This document shows, one piece after another, positions 8,901-14,944 of a stretch of DNA of 14,944 nucleotides (position 1 is the first letter of the stretch; each line of letters starts with the position of its first letter). The notes under the pieces are model-generated. The model was not told the origin of the DNA, searched no databases, and worked only from the letters and a program-made list of their open reading frames with translations. Source of the stretch: Flavobacteriales bacterium UBA3442 (GTDB taxonomy: Bacteria > Bacteroidota > Bacteroidia > Flavobacteriales > Schleiferiaceae); the NCBI GenBank assembly GCA_002378565.1, contig DFSH01000003.1, positions 1 through 14,944 of the forward strand. Reading direction: 5' to 3'. The position numbers were made by a program, and so were the translations under genes.

Positions 8901-9177
8901 GGTAATGGCAAGCAAAGGCAAAAAAGTCCATGGACTCCGTGCCCGAATGATTGTCATGCTTCACTTGATCCTGATGGGGGTGATGGGGCATGTTTTCCGG
9001 ATTTGCAATCATGACCTTGTAGCCAGTTTCTTGCCAGAAATAGGCGCCAGCATTGAAGGCCATTTTGGCTTCAAAGTCACCTGACCATTGTCCTTGGTTT
9101 GGTACATGAATAGCTTGGCCAAAAAGGCCAACAGCACATATTACTAAAAAAGCGAACAGGAATCGACGACAGGCCAT
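5941..9177 (-). CDS. T9SS-secreted surface protein: DUF7948-like head, SBBP-like beta-propeller, three PKD domains, type B sorting domain
   Basis: The 1078-residue protein starts with a signal peptide (MACRRFLFAFLVICAVGLFG, residues 1-20). A head of about 220 residues follows, with features of the DUF7948 family: YRNYLTGGDPSAFASNVP, LYPGIDLRM and GADPKLIQLSYDGL. Residues about 240-740 contain propeller-like blades with motifs such as RYFGGTGNDAGYGLKVAPNG and GKVFITGSTS, resembling SBBP repeats. Three PKD-like domains occupy about 740-988, marked by WDFGNGNS, WDYGDGNSG and YLWTFENG. The last 90 residues are a gliding-motility-associated/T9SS type B sorting domain (VPNTFTPNEDGINELL, FWDGKINGK). 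It is therefore probably exported by Sec, then carried across the outer membrane by T9SS and held on the surface or released. I chose ATG 9177 over a TTG two codons earlier. It follows the methyltransferase gene by 15 bp. The ligand is unknown. Confidence 0.9.
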   Translation of the reverse strand: MACRRFLFAFLVICAVGLFGQAIHVPNQGQWSGDFEAKMAFNAGAYFWQETGYKVMIANPENMPHHPHQDQVKHDNHSGTESMDFFAFACHYLGSSPSKWVGQSKQAGYRNYLTGGDPSAFASNVPDFAGFIQKDLYPGIDLRMERDDFGEAKTSWLIDIGADPKLIQLSYDGLTPYVNQENELVLPTPMGDIRESGLVAYQDGPRGRKTIPCRFDVKDGVVRFKLGRYNKRLPLVIDPTLVFSSFSGSMADNWGYTATYDGQGNLYGAGIVFDVGYPITTGALDPSYNDPTGGQGYMNCDIGLTKFSADGTSRIYSTYLGGNKPDQPHSMMVNNAGNLVMMGTTGSNDFITSSLSVPGYDQSFNGGSGYGSSQGSPLPMDFSNGVDIFVAVINNTGTAYTAATIIGGNGVDGLDKGIQKNYGDVSRGEVVVDSQDQVYIVSTSSSSNFPLAANSRNGSTDAVVFQMSSNLASLNWSRYFGGTGNDAGYGLKVAPNGKVFITGSTSNTGLPNAVNNHQGGLDGFIARFSNTGAIEASRYLGTSQVDLSFLIDIDKLGAVYVFGQTKGIYPVTAGTWRTPSGSQFVHKFHEDLTQTIFSTRWGTANGQPNIVPTAFNVDACLNILMSGWGGNVNGGMGGSTSGLFVTNDAVQSTTDGSDFYFLVLERNASAPLFASFFGGSSSEHVDGGTSRFGPDGTIYQAVCAACSGGSFPTTPSVVGPARLGNNCNLGVIKIDFETSVTAIADIDYDSDVDTLCEDMRVTFTNNSLNANVFYWDFGNGNSSDSINPTTIFTKGTWTITLIAMDTICDISDTSTLTLTHTKGITPEAAFDVSYEACDRYYEIRLQDQSTRSQLAQWDYGDGNSGNGNNLSYRFQAAGTYTVRLIAIDTVCNKSDTSYQSVTFDPDWNGPLVTVAPDTCWDGRVRLDVTYGTDSVNYQYLWTFENGVTDTGRVATYRLPASGTYTVTLTLFDSICHASFDYSFTTSIIRDDQRLWVPNTFTPNEDGINELLTIAGNDCFNDDRFVILNRLGYVVFETDQPFQEFWDGKINGKPSQQDSYVWYFETEDGRVHGTINVIH
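5944..6213 (-). other. T9SS type B C-terminal sorting domain (within the PKD/propeller protein)
   Basis: This encodes residues 989-1078. It contains the family marks VPNTFTPNEDGIN, FVILNRLGYVVFETD, EFWDGKINGK and a terminal strand GTINVIH. These match the gliding-motility-associated C-terminal domain (TIGR04131/CHU_C type) that directs export through the type IX system. It is among the strongest phylum markers in the window. Confidence 0.88.
6214..6960 (-). repeat. Three tandem PKD-like domains
   Basis: This encodes residues about 740-988 as three immunoglobulin-like units of roughly 87, 83 and 79 residues. Each has a W-D/E-[FY]-G/N core turn (WDFGNGNS, WDYGDGNSG, WTFENGVT), a G-T-[WY]-T strand, and one Cys near each end (LCEDM/TICD, ACDRY/TVCN, TCWDG/SICH). 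Protein-level repeats; nucleotide identity appears low. Confidence 0.8.
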
Positions 9178-9192
9178 GGTCAAATTTACGTT

Positions 9193-10377
9193 TTATACCC
9201 GGGTACACTGCAAGAGGCCTTTGCTCTTGTCCCCCCAAAGGGTAGCAATCAAAAAGCGTTCCTTATTCTCTGTGCATTGCAATGCAGACTTGATTTGATC
9301 TGCCCGCTGCGGGAACCCCCTGCTGATGACAGAGAAACCAGCCTTTGCATCTGACTTGCTCGGCTTACCTCTGTGGTCAAGTCGAAAGACTCTGCCGGGG
9401 AAGTCTGCGGGAACGTGACTGGCAGTCAGTAAGCCGTGAGAAGGGTGAAGGCGTTTCAATCCATGGAGTGATGCCAGGTGATTGACGCCGCGTGACGCTA
9501 TGACAGAAGGGTAGGGGTCAATCAAGAAAGCAAGTGGCTCACCCGCCATGTCAACAATCTCACCTGCCATGACGTGTGAGTCATGGCGAACGGCACCAGC
9601 CCCCTCCAATTCCACGATGCGACGCTTGGCCGGGCTATTGTACCCCCTTTTTGCGTGAATTAGGAGCTCTTTGACTTCGCGGTTGAGACTCAACCAAATC
9701 AGCTCACAGGCTTGAGGGAAAAGGCGTTCAGCCTCGGTCGCATCAAGCAGTGGGGAGAGCTTGATTAGGACATGTTCACTCATGGTAAGCCAAACGTCCA
9801 TCAACACTACGGCATTGGGTTCACAGGCATTGGGATGAAAAACGCGCTGCCCATTTTGCAGCCTAGAGGGGTCAGAAAATACTGCATCAAATCGACCGGT
9901 TTGCAGTGATTCAGCCTTGTCTTGAATAACACGCCTTGTTTGACGAAGGACTTGGCCATTATGGTGGAGCATGGTTGCTAGATGTTCATCGGGTTCAGTG
10001 ATGGTCATGTTTGCGCCACATTGCTCAAATGCCCATGTGTCAACACCAGACCCACCCGTTGTGTCCAGACCTTTCCACGACGCAGGAGAGCCTATGGCCT
10101 GGTGTAAAAAATGGGCTTTCCATGTTGCTGTGGCCTCTGAGCTTGCTTGCCGAGCATTGCTCAATGGTGGCAAAAGGTAGCCTGGCACTTGGCAAAGGCT
10201 GGGCCATCGTTCACTCAATGTTTGCTGACCTTGTTTTTGATCAACCAATAGCTGCCAATGGGGATTGTTATTGGCTTTGAGTCGCAAGGAATCTATGTCG
10301 TAACCCTTATAATCATTAAGGAAATCCTCAATGTCATGAGGGGCTGGGAAATCTATTTTTAATAGGTCTTGCTTCAT
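9193..10377 (-). CDS. Class I SAM-dependent methyltransferase with THUMP-like C-terminal domain (PG_1098-like)
   Basis: The 394-residue cytosolic protein resembles the Bacteroidota family typified by PG_1098 of Porphyromonas gingivalis: a helical/ferredoxin-like N-terminal part, a Rossmann methyltransferase core and a THUMP-like tail. The SAM-binding loop is LDTTGGSGVDTWAF (104-117), the acidic end of strand 2 is EPD (128-130), and the family's DPAR-like motif reads DPSR at 169-172, followed by IKLSPLLD (205-212). The tail carries FSVISRGFPQRADQIK (348-363). The likely substrate is RNA, inferred from the THUMP-like domain; the exact target is unknown. ATG 10377 is chosen because MKQDLLKIDF fits the family start; the open frame to 10419 adds a Cys-containing stretch without family character. 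It stands 15 bp ahead of the T9SS surface protein gene, an odd pairing. Confidence 0.85.
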   Translation of the reverse strand: MKQDLLKIDFPAPHDIEDFLNDYKGYDIDSLRLKANNNPHWQLLVDQKQGQQTLSERWPSLCQVPGYLLPPLSNARQASSEATATWKAHFLHQAIGSPASWKGLDTTGGSGVDTWAFEQCGANMTITEPDEHLATMLHHNGQVLRQTRRVIQDKAESLQTGRFDAVFSDPSRLQNGQRVFHPNACEPNAVVLMDVWLTMSEHVLIKLSPLLDATEAERLFPQACELIWLSLNREVKELLIHAKRGYNSPAKRRIVELEGAGAVRHDSHVMAGEIVDMAGEPLAFLIDPYPSVIASRGVNHLASLHGLKRLHPSHGLLTASHVPADFPGRVFRLDHRGKPSKSDAKAGFSVISRGFPQRADQIKSALQCTENKERFLIATLWGDKSKGLLQCTRV

Positions 10378-10487
10378 GTAAGATCTGCAAGTTAGGACGG
10401 CATTAAACCTTTCACACAATTCGTGAGTCTTAAAGGTGCTGGATGCCCTAAATTCACAACTTCAAACTGTATCATAAGCCCTGTTTC
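10378..10487. promoter_or_regulatory. Divergent intergenic region between the methyltransferase and FN3-MAM genes
   Basis: These 110 bp must hold promoters for both flanking genes unless one is read from elsewhere. On the minus strand TAACTTG (10394-10388) with TTG at 10419-10417 loosely resembles a Bacteroidota promoter, one T short in the -7 box and with a very short leader. I see no TAnnTTTG box on the plus strand and no Shine-Dalgarno before ATG 10488. No inverted repeat stands out. Confidence 0.35.
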
Positions 10488-13400
10488 ATGAAGAAATTTT
10501 ATTTTTTGACTGCCATGCTGACCATGATGGCCCTATCTGCTCAACTCACCACAGTGATTGATACGGCTTCTGGCGGCGATTTATCGACACAAATGTTTTT
10601 TGCTGGTTCGCCAACAACCAGCTCTGTGTCGACTTGTCCTGGAACCTTGACCCTCACCATCCCCGCAAACTCATACGTGTACAGTGTGGATGTGAGCTAT
10701 GACATGACTGCGGGTGGTCAGGCTTGGAAGTCTGAACAAGAAAGTTACTTGAAATGCACATCGACAGGCAACACGGAAGCTGCGGTATCAGTTGGTGTTG
10801 GGAATAATGCTGGAACCTTTTCTTACAGCCGCAGCAATTTATCTCTTGCCAATGGTGTCTCGACAACGGGTATCTTGAATTTTGAATTGCATGCCTTCAG
10901 GACTTGGGGTGGGTTTGGCTGCTCAACAAACCTCAACAAGGTGGATGCAGGAACATGGATCATTGCGGTGACCTATGGCGCAGCACCTACATGTCTTGCG
11001 CCAACGGGTTTGACCTTGAATTACCCTACACATAATCAAGTGAATGTTGGATGGACAACTGGTGGCGCTAGTAATTGGCAGTTGAAAGTAGGAAGTGTTG
11101 GTTTCAATCCTGTAGGTGCTGGTACTTGGCATGCTTCCACGACAACCAATTATGGGATAACCGGCCTTAATGCGTCAACCACATATGATATCTACGTCCG
11201 TGACAGCTGCGGCACAGGCAACTCCTCTTTGTGGGTAGGACCATTGACGGTGACCACCTTGTGCGCACCGACCGTTGCGCCAACAACAGAGAATTTTGAT
11301 GGGACTTCGTGGTCAACGGGTGCGGGTTGGACCAATACTGGTGATGCTATAGACGCGTGCTGGACCCGTTCAGCTGTACCTGGTTCTGTTTATGCTTGGG
11401 GTACAGGTTCAGGTGGTACAGGAACAAACAACACAGGTCCTTCAGCAGATCACAGCACTGGAACGAGTTCCGGAAACTACATCTACACAGAGGCTAGCAA
11501 TGGAGCCTACGCGGATCAAGCGAGCATTTCTTCACCACTGATTGATGTGGCTTCACTCAGCAATCCATCTGTCACCTTTTGGTATCACATGTACGGTCAG
11601 TATACGGGTACCATTGCCTTGGATGTATGGACTGGTTCAGCATGGCAGCAAAATGTGTGGACCAAATCTGGCGCTCAACAAAGTAGTTCTTCTGCAGCTT
11701 GGGATAGCGTGAATGTTTCTTTGGTTGGCTTTACAAGTCCTTTGCGCGTTCGATTCCGTGGCATAAGGTCTTTTCAGTCAAGTGGTGACATGGCTATCGA
11801 TGATGTGGCCTTTGAGAATGGGCCAACCTGCCCTTCGCCCACGATATTGACAGCGACAGCCGTTGGCTTCACGACTGCCAATTTCACTACTGGTGGCGGT
11901 AGCGCATCGTCACATGAATTTGTGGTTGGAGCGGTTGGCGCAGCTGCGGGGTCAATGACGAACAGCGCCGCGGTAACTGGAAACACAGGTGGTTTGAGTG
12001 GACTTAGTGCAGGCAACAGTTATGATGTCTATGTCCGTGGCATATGTGGTTCCGGAGATACGAGTTCTTGGTTTGGGCCCTTGAGCATTCAAACCTTGTG
12101 TAGCCCTGTTAGCGCACCGTTTACTGAGAATTTTGATGGCAGCAATTTTGATGATGGTTCTGGCACCTATTCAGCGGGTGACAGCCTTGACCCTTGCTGG
12201 TTTAGGGATCCAGGACGTGGCAACTCACCAGGTTCTCCCTATTACTGGGCCATTCGCGATGGTACAACAAGTACACCGCAAACAGGGCCTAATGATGACG
12301 CAACTGGTGGCGGTAACTATGCCTACACAGAATCCACGGCAGGCGTGGCGAGTCAGGTTTCAACCTTGAGAATGGTTCCCGTGAACATCTCTTCTTTGAC
12401 CAACCCGCAATTGTCTTTTGCCTACCATGCATACGGTAATACCATGGGTAGCTTGAAGTTTGAAGTATGGCAGCCTGGTTCAGGCTGGGGGCCGGCAACT
12501 ACAGTGTTTTCTGGACAACAGCAAAGTTCGCAGTCCTCAGCATGGAAGGACACAGCATTTGCCATCTCTGCGACAAGTGACACCATTGTTGTGCGATTTG
12601 TGGCTGTGCGCGGATCATCCAATCGATCTGACATGGCCATCGATATCGTTAAAATTGAAGAAGCGCCTTCTTGCCCTGACCCTTATGCATTAGCTGTTTC
12701 AGCTATCACGGCTACGTCTGCAAGCATTTCATGGACTACAGGTGGTTCAAGCAACTGGAATGTTGCCTTTGGTCCCACAGGCACAGTCAGCCCAGGCTCA
12801 TCCTTCACTGCGATCACCAGCAATCCCTACGTGTTGACGGCCTTGACACCCGGCACGACCTACGATGTTTACCTGCGTGACAGCTGCGGCAATGGTGACG
12901 TGTCTGCATGGGTTGGTCCTGTGACATTCAGCACCCCCTGCCTGGGTTTGTTGGCTCCCTTTTCTGAAAATTTTGATGGCAGTTCATGGACGGCTTCAAG
13001 CCATTTTGATCCAGGCAATGTAGATGTGTGCTGGTCACGCAGTGACACGGCAGGGTTTTGGTTCAAAGGTGGGTCAGGTGGCACCCCATCCAATAATACG
13101 GGCCCGAGTTCTGACCACACCAGTGGGTCGGGTGGCTATGCTTATTCAGAGTCTCAAAACCCAACAGTATTTTCCACAGATTTGGTTTCACCACTGATTA
13201 AACTTGACACCCTGAGTTCGCCTGAGGTCGTCTTTTGGTACCATATGTACGGATTTCAAGTCCAGAAAATGGAGCTGTTCATTGCTGCCAATGGTGGTGC
13301 CTACACCAGTATTTGGTCTAAATTAGGGGCACAGCAAACATCCAACGCTTCGCCATGGGAAGAGGCTCGCATTGACATCTCAACCTATGCCAGTGACAGT

Positions 13401-14944
13401 GTGACCTTCAAGTGGGTGGCTACCAGAAACCCTCCTGGTTTCTTTACTGGTGGCGACATGGCCATTGATGACTTCTCTGTGGACAATGCGCCGTCATGTC
13501 CTGCGCCTTCCGTACCGACATCAACTGCAACGTCAACATCATCTGTCACCCTTGCTTGGACGACAGGCGGTGCAACTGCATGGGACATTGAATATGGGCC
13601 TGTGGGTTTCACGACAGGCAGTGGAACGGTGGTTCCAGCTTCGAGCAATCCGTTCACGGTGACAGGCCTGTCAACATCAACCAGCTACGATTTCTATGTC
13701 AGGGATGTTTGTTCAGCTACAAGTTCATCAGTTTGGATGGGTCCCATCACGGCGCAAACCAATTGTGGCATCATCACAGCACCATCGACAGAGAGCTTTG
13801 ATGCCACTTTTACTGAAGGTACGGGTTTTGCTAATACAGCCTCAACCATTGACCCTTGCTGGACAAGGACACCTTCAACGGGCACGACGGGATTTGGTAA
13901 TTCCAATTACCATTGGGGTGGCGGCACAGGTAGTACGCCGAGCAACAACACGGGCCCATCCAGTGACCACACAACTGGCTCAGGTTCTTATGCCTACGTT
14001 GAAGCCAGTGGGCAGACTGGTAGCACGGCTAGTTTGATTACACCATTTTATGACTTGGATACCTTGTCAACGCCTGAATTGCGTTTTTGGAAGCACCAAT
14101 ATGGCAACCAAATCAACAATTTCAAGGTTGTGATCAACAATGGTTCAGGTTGGACCACGATTCACAATTCCTCAGGGGATCAAGGCAACCAGTGGACAGA
14201 GGTTGTTGTGTCCTTGGTCAATTACTTGACCGACACGGTGCAATTCAAGTTCATCACCTTGAAGCCAACTTCTGGCGGTGCAGCCCGTGGTGATGTTGCG
14301 ATTGATGACTTGGTTGTCGCGAATGCCCCAACGTGTTTAAAGCCAACCAATGTGGCAGTTACTGCAAGCACTCTGACATCCATCACCTTGGCTTGGACAA
14401 CGGGTGGCGCAAGCAATTGGCAAATTGAGTACGGGCCCTTTGGTTCAGTACCTGGAGGTGGTACCATTGTGAATGCTACAAGCAATCCCTTCACCATCAC
14501 AGGACTGAGTCCTGGTTCAACGTATGCAATGGTAGTGCGCGACAGCTGTGGCTTGGGAAGCACCTCTGCATGGTCAGCAATCATTACAGGTAGCACACTG
14601 TGTGGAACCGTGCTAGCGCCATTGACACAAAACTTTGATGTGGGCTTTAATGAAGGAGCAATGGGACCCAATTTTTGGAATGCCGGTTCAACCATTGACC
14701 CTTGCTGGTCACGAAACCCTAACTCCGCGGGCACATCAGCCGTTTACCACTGGGGTGGCGGTTCAGGTAACACGCCTACAGCTAACACTGGTCCGACATC
14801 AGACCACACATCAGGCAGTGGCAATTATGTCTACACAGAGTCTTCCTTTGGTTCAGCAAGTGAAACAGCCCTTTTGGAAACCCCATTGATTGATTTGAGT
14901 GCATTGACTGCACCTGAATTGAAGTTTTGGTTCCATATGCGCGG
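10488..14944 (+). CDS. Giant exported protein with tandem FN3-MAM modules (partial, no stop in window)
   Basis: Translating from ATG 10488 gives 1485 uninterrupted codons to the right edge, so the C-terminus is missing. The signal peptide is MKKFYFLTAMLTMMALSAQ. Residues 20-168 form a beta-rich head I cannot assign. From Cys169 on, at least five modules repeat every 275-281 residues, each an FN3-like domain of about 91 residues (core WTTGG, [ST]YD.YVRD[SV]C) followed by a MAM-like domain of about 188 residues. MAM marks recur: NTGPSSDHTSGSG, YAYTES, FWYHMYG and GDMAIDD. Both folds are extracellular beta-sandwiches used in adhesion, so a long surface adhesin or matrix protein is likely. Export through T9SS is inferred from the lineage and neighbour; the sorting domain would lie beyond 14944. 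Open frames on the opposite strand here are shadows. A lectin or carbohydrate-binding role is an alternative, since MAM is a concanavalin-A-like jelly roll. Confidence 0.9.
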   Translation, partial: MKKFYFLTAMLTMMALSAQLTTVIDTASGGDLSTQMFFAGSPTTSSVSTCPGTLTLTIPANSYVYSVDVSYDMTAGGQAWKSEQESYLKCTSTGNTEAAVSVGVGNNAGTFSYSRSNLSLANGVSTTGILNFELHAFRTWGGFGCSTNLNKVDAGTWIIAVTYGAAPTCLAPTGLTLNYPTHNQVNVGWTTGGASNWQLKVGSVGFNPVGAGTWHASTTTNYGITGLNASTTYDIYVRDSCGTGNSSLWVGPLTVTTLCAPTVAPTTENFDGTSWSTGAGWTNTGDAIDACWTRSAVPGSVYAWGTGSGGTGTNNTGPSADHSTGTSSGNYIYTEASNGAYADQASISSPLIDVASLSNPSVTFWYHMYGQYTGTIALDVWTGSAWQQNVWTKSGAQQSSSSAAWDSVNVSLVGFTSPLRVRFRGIRSFQSSGDMAIDDVAFENGPTCPSPTILTATAVGFTTANFTTGGGSASSHEFVVGAVGAAAGSMTNSAAVTGNTGGLSGLSAGNSYDVYVRGICGSGDTSSWFGPLSIQTLCSPVSAPFTENFDGSNFDDGSGTYSAGDSLDPCWFRDPGRGNSPGSPYYWAIRDGTTSTPQTGPNDDATGGGNYAYTESTAGVASQVSTLRMVPVNISSLTNPQLSFAYHAYGNTMGSLKFEVWQPGSGWGPATTVFSGQQQSSQSSAWKDTAFAISATSDTIVVRFVAVRGSSNRSDMAIDIVKIEEAPSCPDPYALAVSAITATSASISWTTGGSSNWNVAFGPTGTVSPGSSFTAITSNPYVLTALTPGTTYDVYLRDSCGNGDVSAWVGPVTFSTPCLGLLAPFSENFDGSSWTASSHFDPGNVDVCWSRSDTAGFWFKGGSGGTPSNNTGPSSDHTSGSGGYAYSESQNPTVFSTDLVSPLIKLDTLSSPEVVFWYHMYGFQVQKMELFIAANGGAYTSIWSKLGAQQTSNASPWEEARIDISTYASDSVTFKWVATRNPPGFFTGGDMAIDDFSVDNAPSCPAPSVPTSTATSTSSVTLAWTTGGATAWDIEYGPVGFTTGSGTVVPASSNPFTVTGLSTSTSYDFYVRDVCSATSSSVWMGPITAQTNCGIITAPSTESFDATFTEGTGFANTASTIDPCWTRTPSTGTTGFGNSNYHWGGGTGSTPSNNTGPSSDHTTGSGSYAYVEASGQTGSTASLITPFYDLDTLSTPELRFWKHQYGNQINNFKVVINNGSGWTTIHNSSGDQGNQWTEVVVSLVNYLTDTVQFKFITLKPTSGGAARGDVAIDDLVVANAPTCLKPTNVAVTASTLTSITLAWTTGGASNWQIEYGPFGSVPGGGTIVNATSNPFTITGLSPGSTYAMVVRDSCGLGSTSAWSAIITGSTLCGTVLAPLTQNFDVGFNEGAMGPNFWNAGSTIDPCWSRNPNSAGTSAVYHWGGGSGNTPTANTGPTSDHTSGSGNYVYTESSFGSASETALLETPLIDLSALTAPELKFWFHMR
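10545..10991 (+). other. Unassigned N-terminal head domain of the FN3-MAM protein
   Basis: Residues 20-168 lie between the signal peptide and the first FN3 Cys. The stretch is rich in Ser, Thr and Gly, alternates like beta strands (TLTLTIPANSYVYSVDVSYD), and has Cys residues at STCPG, YLKCTS and FGCSTN. It ends in AGTWIIAVTYG. A jelly-roll comparable to P-domains is conceivable, but I cannot name a family. Confidence 0.6.
10992..11828 (+). repeat. FN3-MAM module 1
   Basis: This 837-bp unit spans residues 169-447. The FN3 part (169-259) runs from CLAPTGL to TVTTLC and includes VGWTTGGASNWQ and YDIYVRDSCG. The MAM part has TENFDG, DACWTR, NNTGPSADHSTG, FWYHMYG and GDMAIDDVAF. All MAM hallmarks are intact. 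Confidence 0.85.
11829..12671 (+). repeat. FN3-MAM module 2 (divergent)
   Basis: This 843-bp unit spans residues 448-728. The FN3 part has TTGGGSASSHEF and YDVYVRGICG, so the usual WTTGG tryptophan is lost. The MAM part reads QTGPNDDATGGGNYAYTES where other modules have DHT, and SDMAIDIVKI where others have GDMAIDD. It is the most divergent of the five. Confidence 0.8.
12672..13496 (+). repeat. FN3-MAM module 3
   Basis: This 825-bp unit spans residues 729-1003. It carries ISWTTGGSSNWN, YDVYLRDSCG, SENFDGSSW, CWSRSD, NNTGPSSDHTSGSG, FWYHMYG and GGDMAIDDFSV. It is the shortest unit, mainly because the stretch before CWSR is shorter than in modules 4 and 5. Confidence 0.85.
13497..14333 (+). 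repeat. FN3-MAM module 4
   Basis: This 837-bp unit spans residues 1004-1282. It carries LAWTTGGATAWDIEYG, YDFYVRDVC, STIDPCWTR, YHWGGGTG, NNTGPSSDHTTGSG, FWKHQYG and GDVAIDDLVV. Its MAM head most closely resembles that of module 5 (STIDPCW, YHWGGG), suggesting a recent shared duplication. Confidence 0.85.
14334..14944 (+). repeat. FN3-MAM module 5 (cut by window edge)
   Basis: The unit starts at residue 1283 and is truncated at the window end within the MAM domain, after KFWFHMRG. It carries LAWTTGGASNWQIEYGP, VVRDSCGLG, STIDPCWSR, YHWGGGSG and NTGPTSDHTSGSG. The WTTGGASNWQ segment is close to module 1 even at nucleotide level (around 11054 and 14395). Confidence 0.85.

Noticed and set aside
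9178..9183. TTG start for the surface protein, two codons upstream of ATG 9177
   Set aside because: The ATG gives a normal signal peptide (MACRRFLF...) and is the more usual start codon.
10378..10419. N-terminal extension of the methyltransferase by 14 residues
   Set aside because: The added residues do not look like the family start; MKQDLLKIDF at 10377 does. The extension also consumes the divergent promoter region.
14222..14734. 170-codon open frame on the minus strand in the FN3-MAM region
   Set aside because: It is antisense to the continuous plus-strand frame. Similar antisense frames recur in other modules (11774-12016, 13385-13657), as expected from shared base composition of the repeats.
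10992..14944. Regular repeats considered as CRISPR or satellite DNA
   Set aside because: The period is 825-843 bp, the frame is preserved throughout, and similarity is in protein motifs, so these are coding modules.
1..14944. tRNA, rRNA, insertion sequences, phage attachment sites
   Set aside because: Coding sequence fills nearly all of the window, and no cloverleaf-like segment, transposase frame or flanking inverted repeat was seen.

Overview
The window reads as a chromosome segment of a Bacteroidota bacterium, most likely Flavobacteriales, perhaps a marine or aquatic Cryomorphaceae/Schleiferiaceae-like lineage. Four things point there. One protein ends in a type IX secretion (T9SS) type B sorting domain. 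There is a PG_1098-like methyltransferase with a THUMP-like tail. The gene order TPR protein, DUF368, aroE, then a low-complexity-headed gene is one I recall from Flavobacteriia. Finally, start codons lack Shine-Dalgarno sequences, and one exact TAnnTTTG promoter box is present. Base composition looks close to 50% G+C by eye. The organism call is inference; no rRNA is present.

Layout. Positions 1-3205 (minus strand) hold a compact four-gene operon, read right to left: a cytosolic TPR protein, a DUF368 membrane protein (PopT-like undecaprenyl phosphate translocase family), shikimate dehydrogenase AroE, and the N-terminus of a further gene running off the left edge. A 168-bp divergent promoter region separates it from a plus-strand pair at 3374-5940: a GlmM-type phosphoglucosamine mutase and a NifS/IscS-type cysteine desulfurase, overlapping by 4 bp. 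This half is core metabolism: peptidoglycan and aromatic precursors, lipid-carrier recycling and sulfur mobilisation.

The right half is cell surface. On the minus strand, positions 5941-10377 hold a probable two-gene unit: a THUMP-like methyltransferase, then a 1078-residue exported protein made of a DUF7948-like head, a beta-propeller, three PKD domains and a T9SS type B sorting domain. Its stop codon abuts the cysteine desulfurase stop with no base between. From 10488 to the right edge one plus-strand frame stays open for 1485 codons without a stop. It encodes a signal peptide, a 150-residue head domain and at least five tandem FN3-MAM modules of about 279 residues. It is the largest gene in the window and is easy to miss because it has no stop here.

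No tRNA, rRNA, CRISPR array, insertion sequence or convincing hairpin terminator was found. No stretch over 300 bases lacks a gene; the longest gaps are 168 bp and 110 bp, both between divergent genes. The best candidate for something under-described is the FN3-MAM repeat protein with its unassigned head domain.
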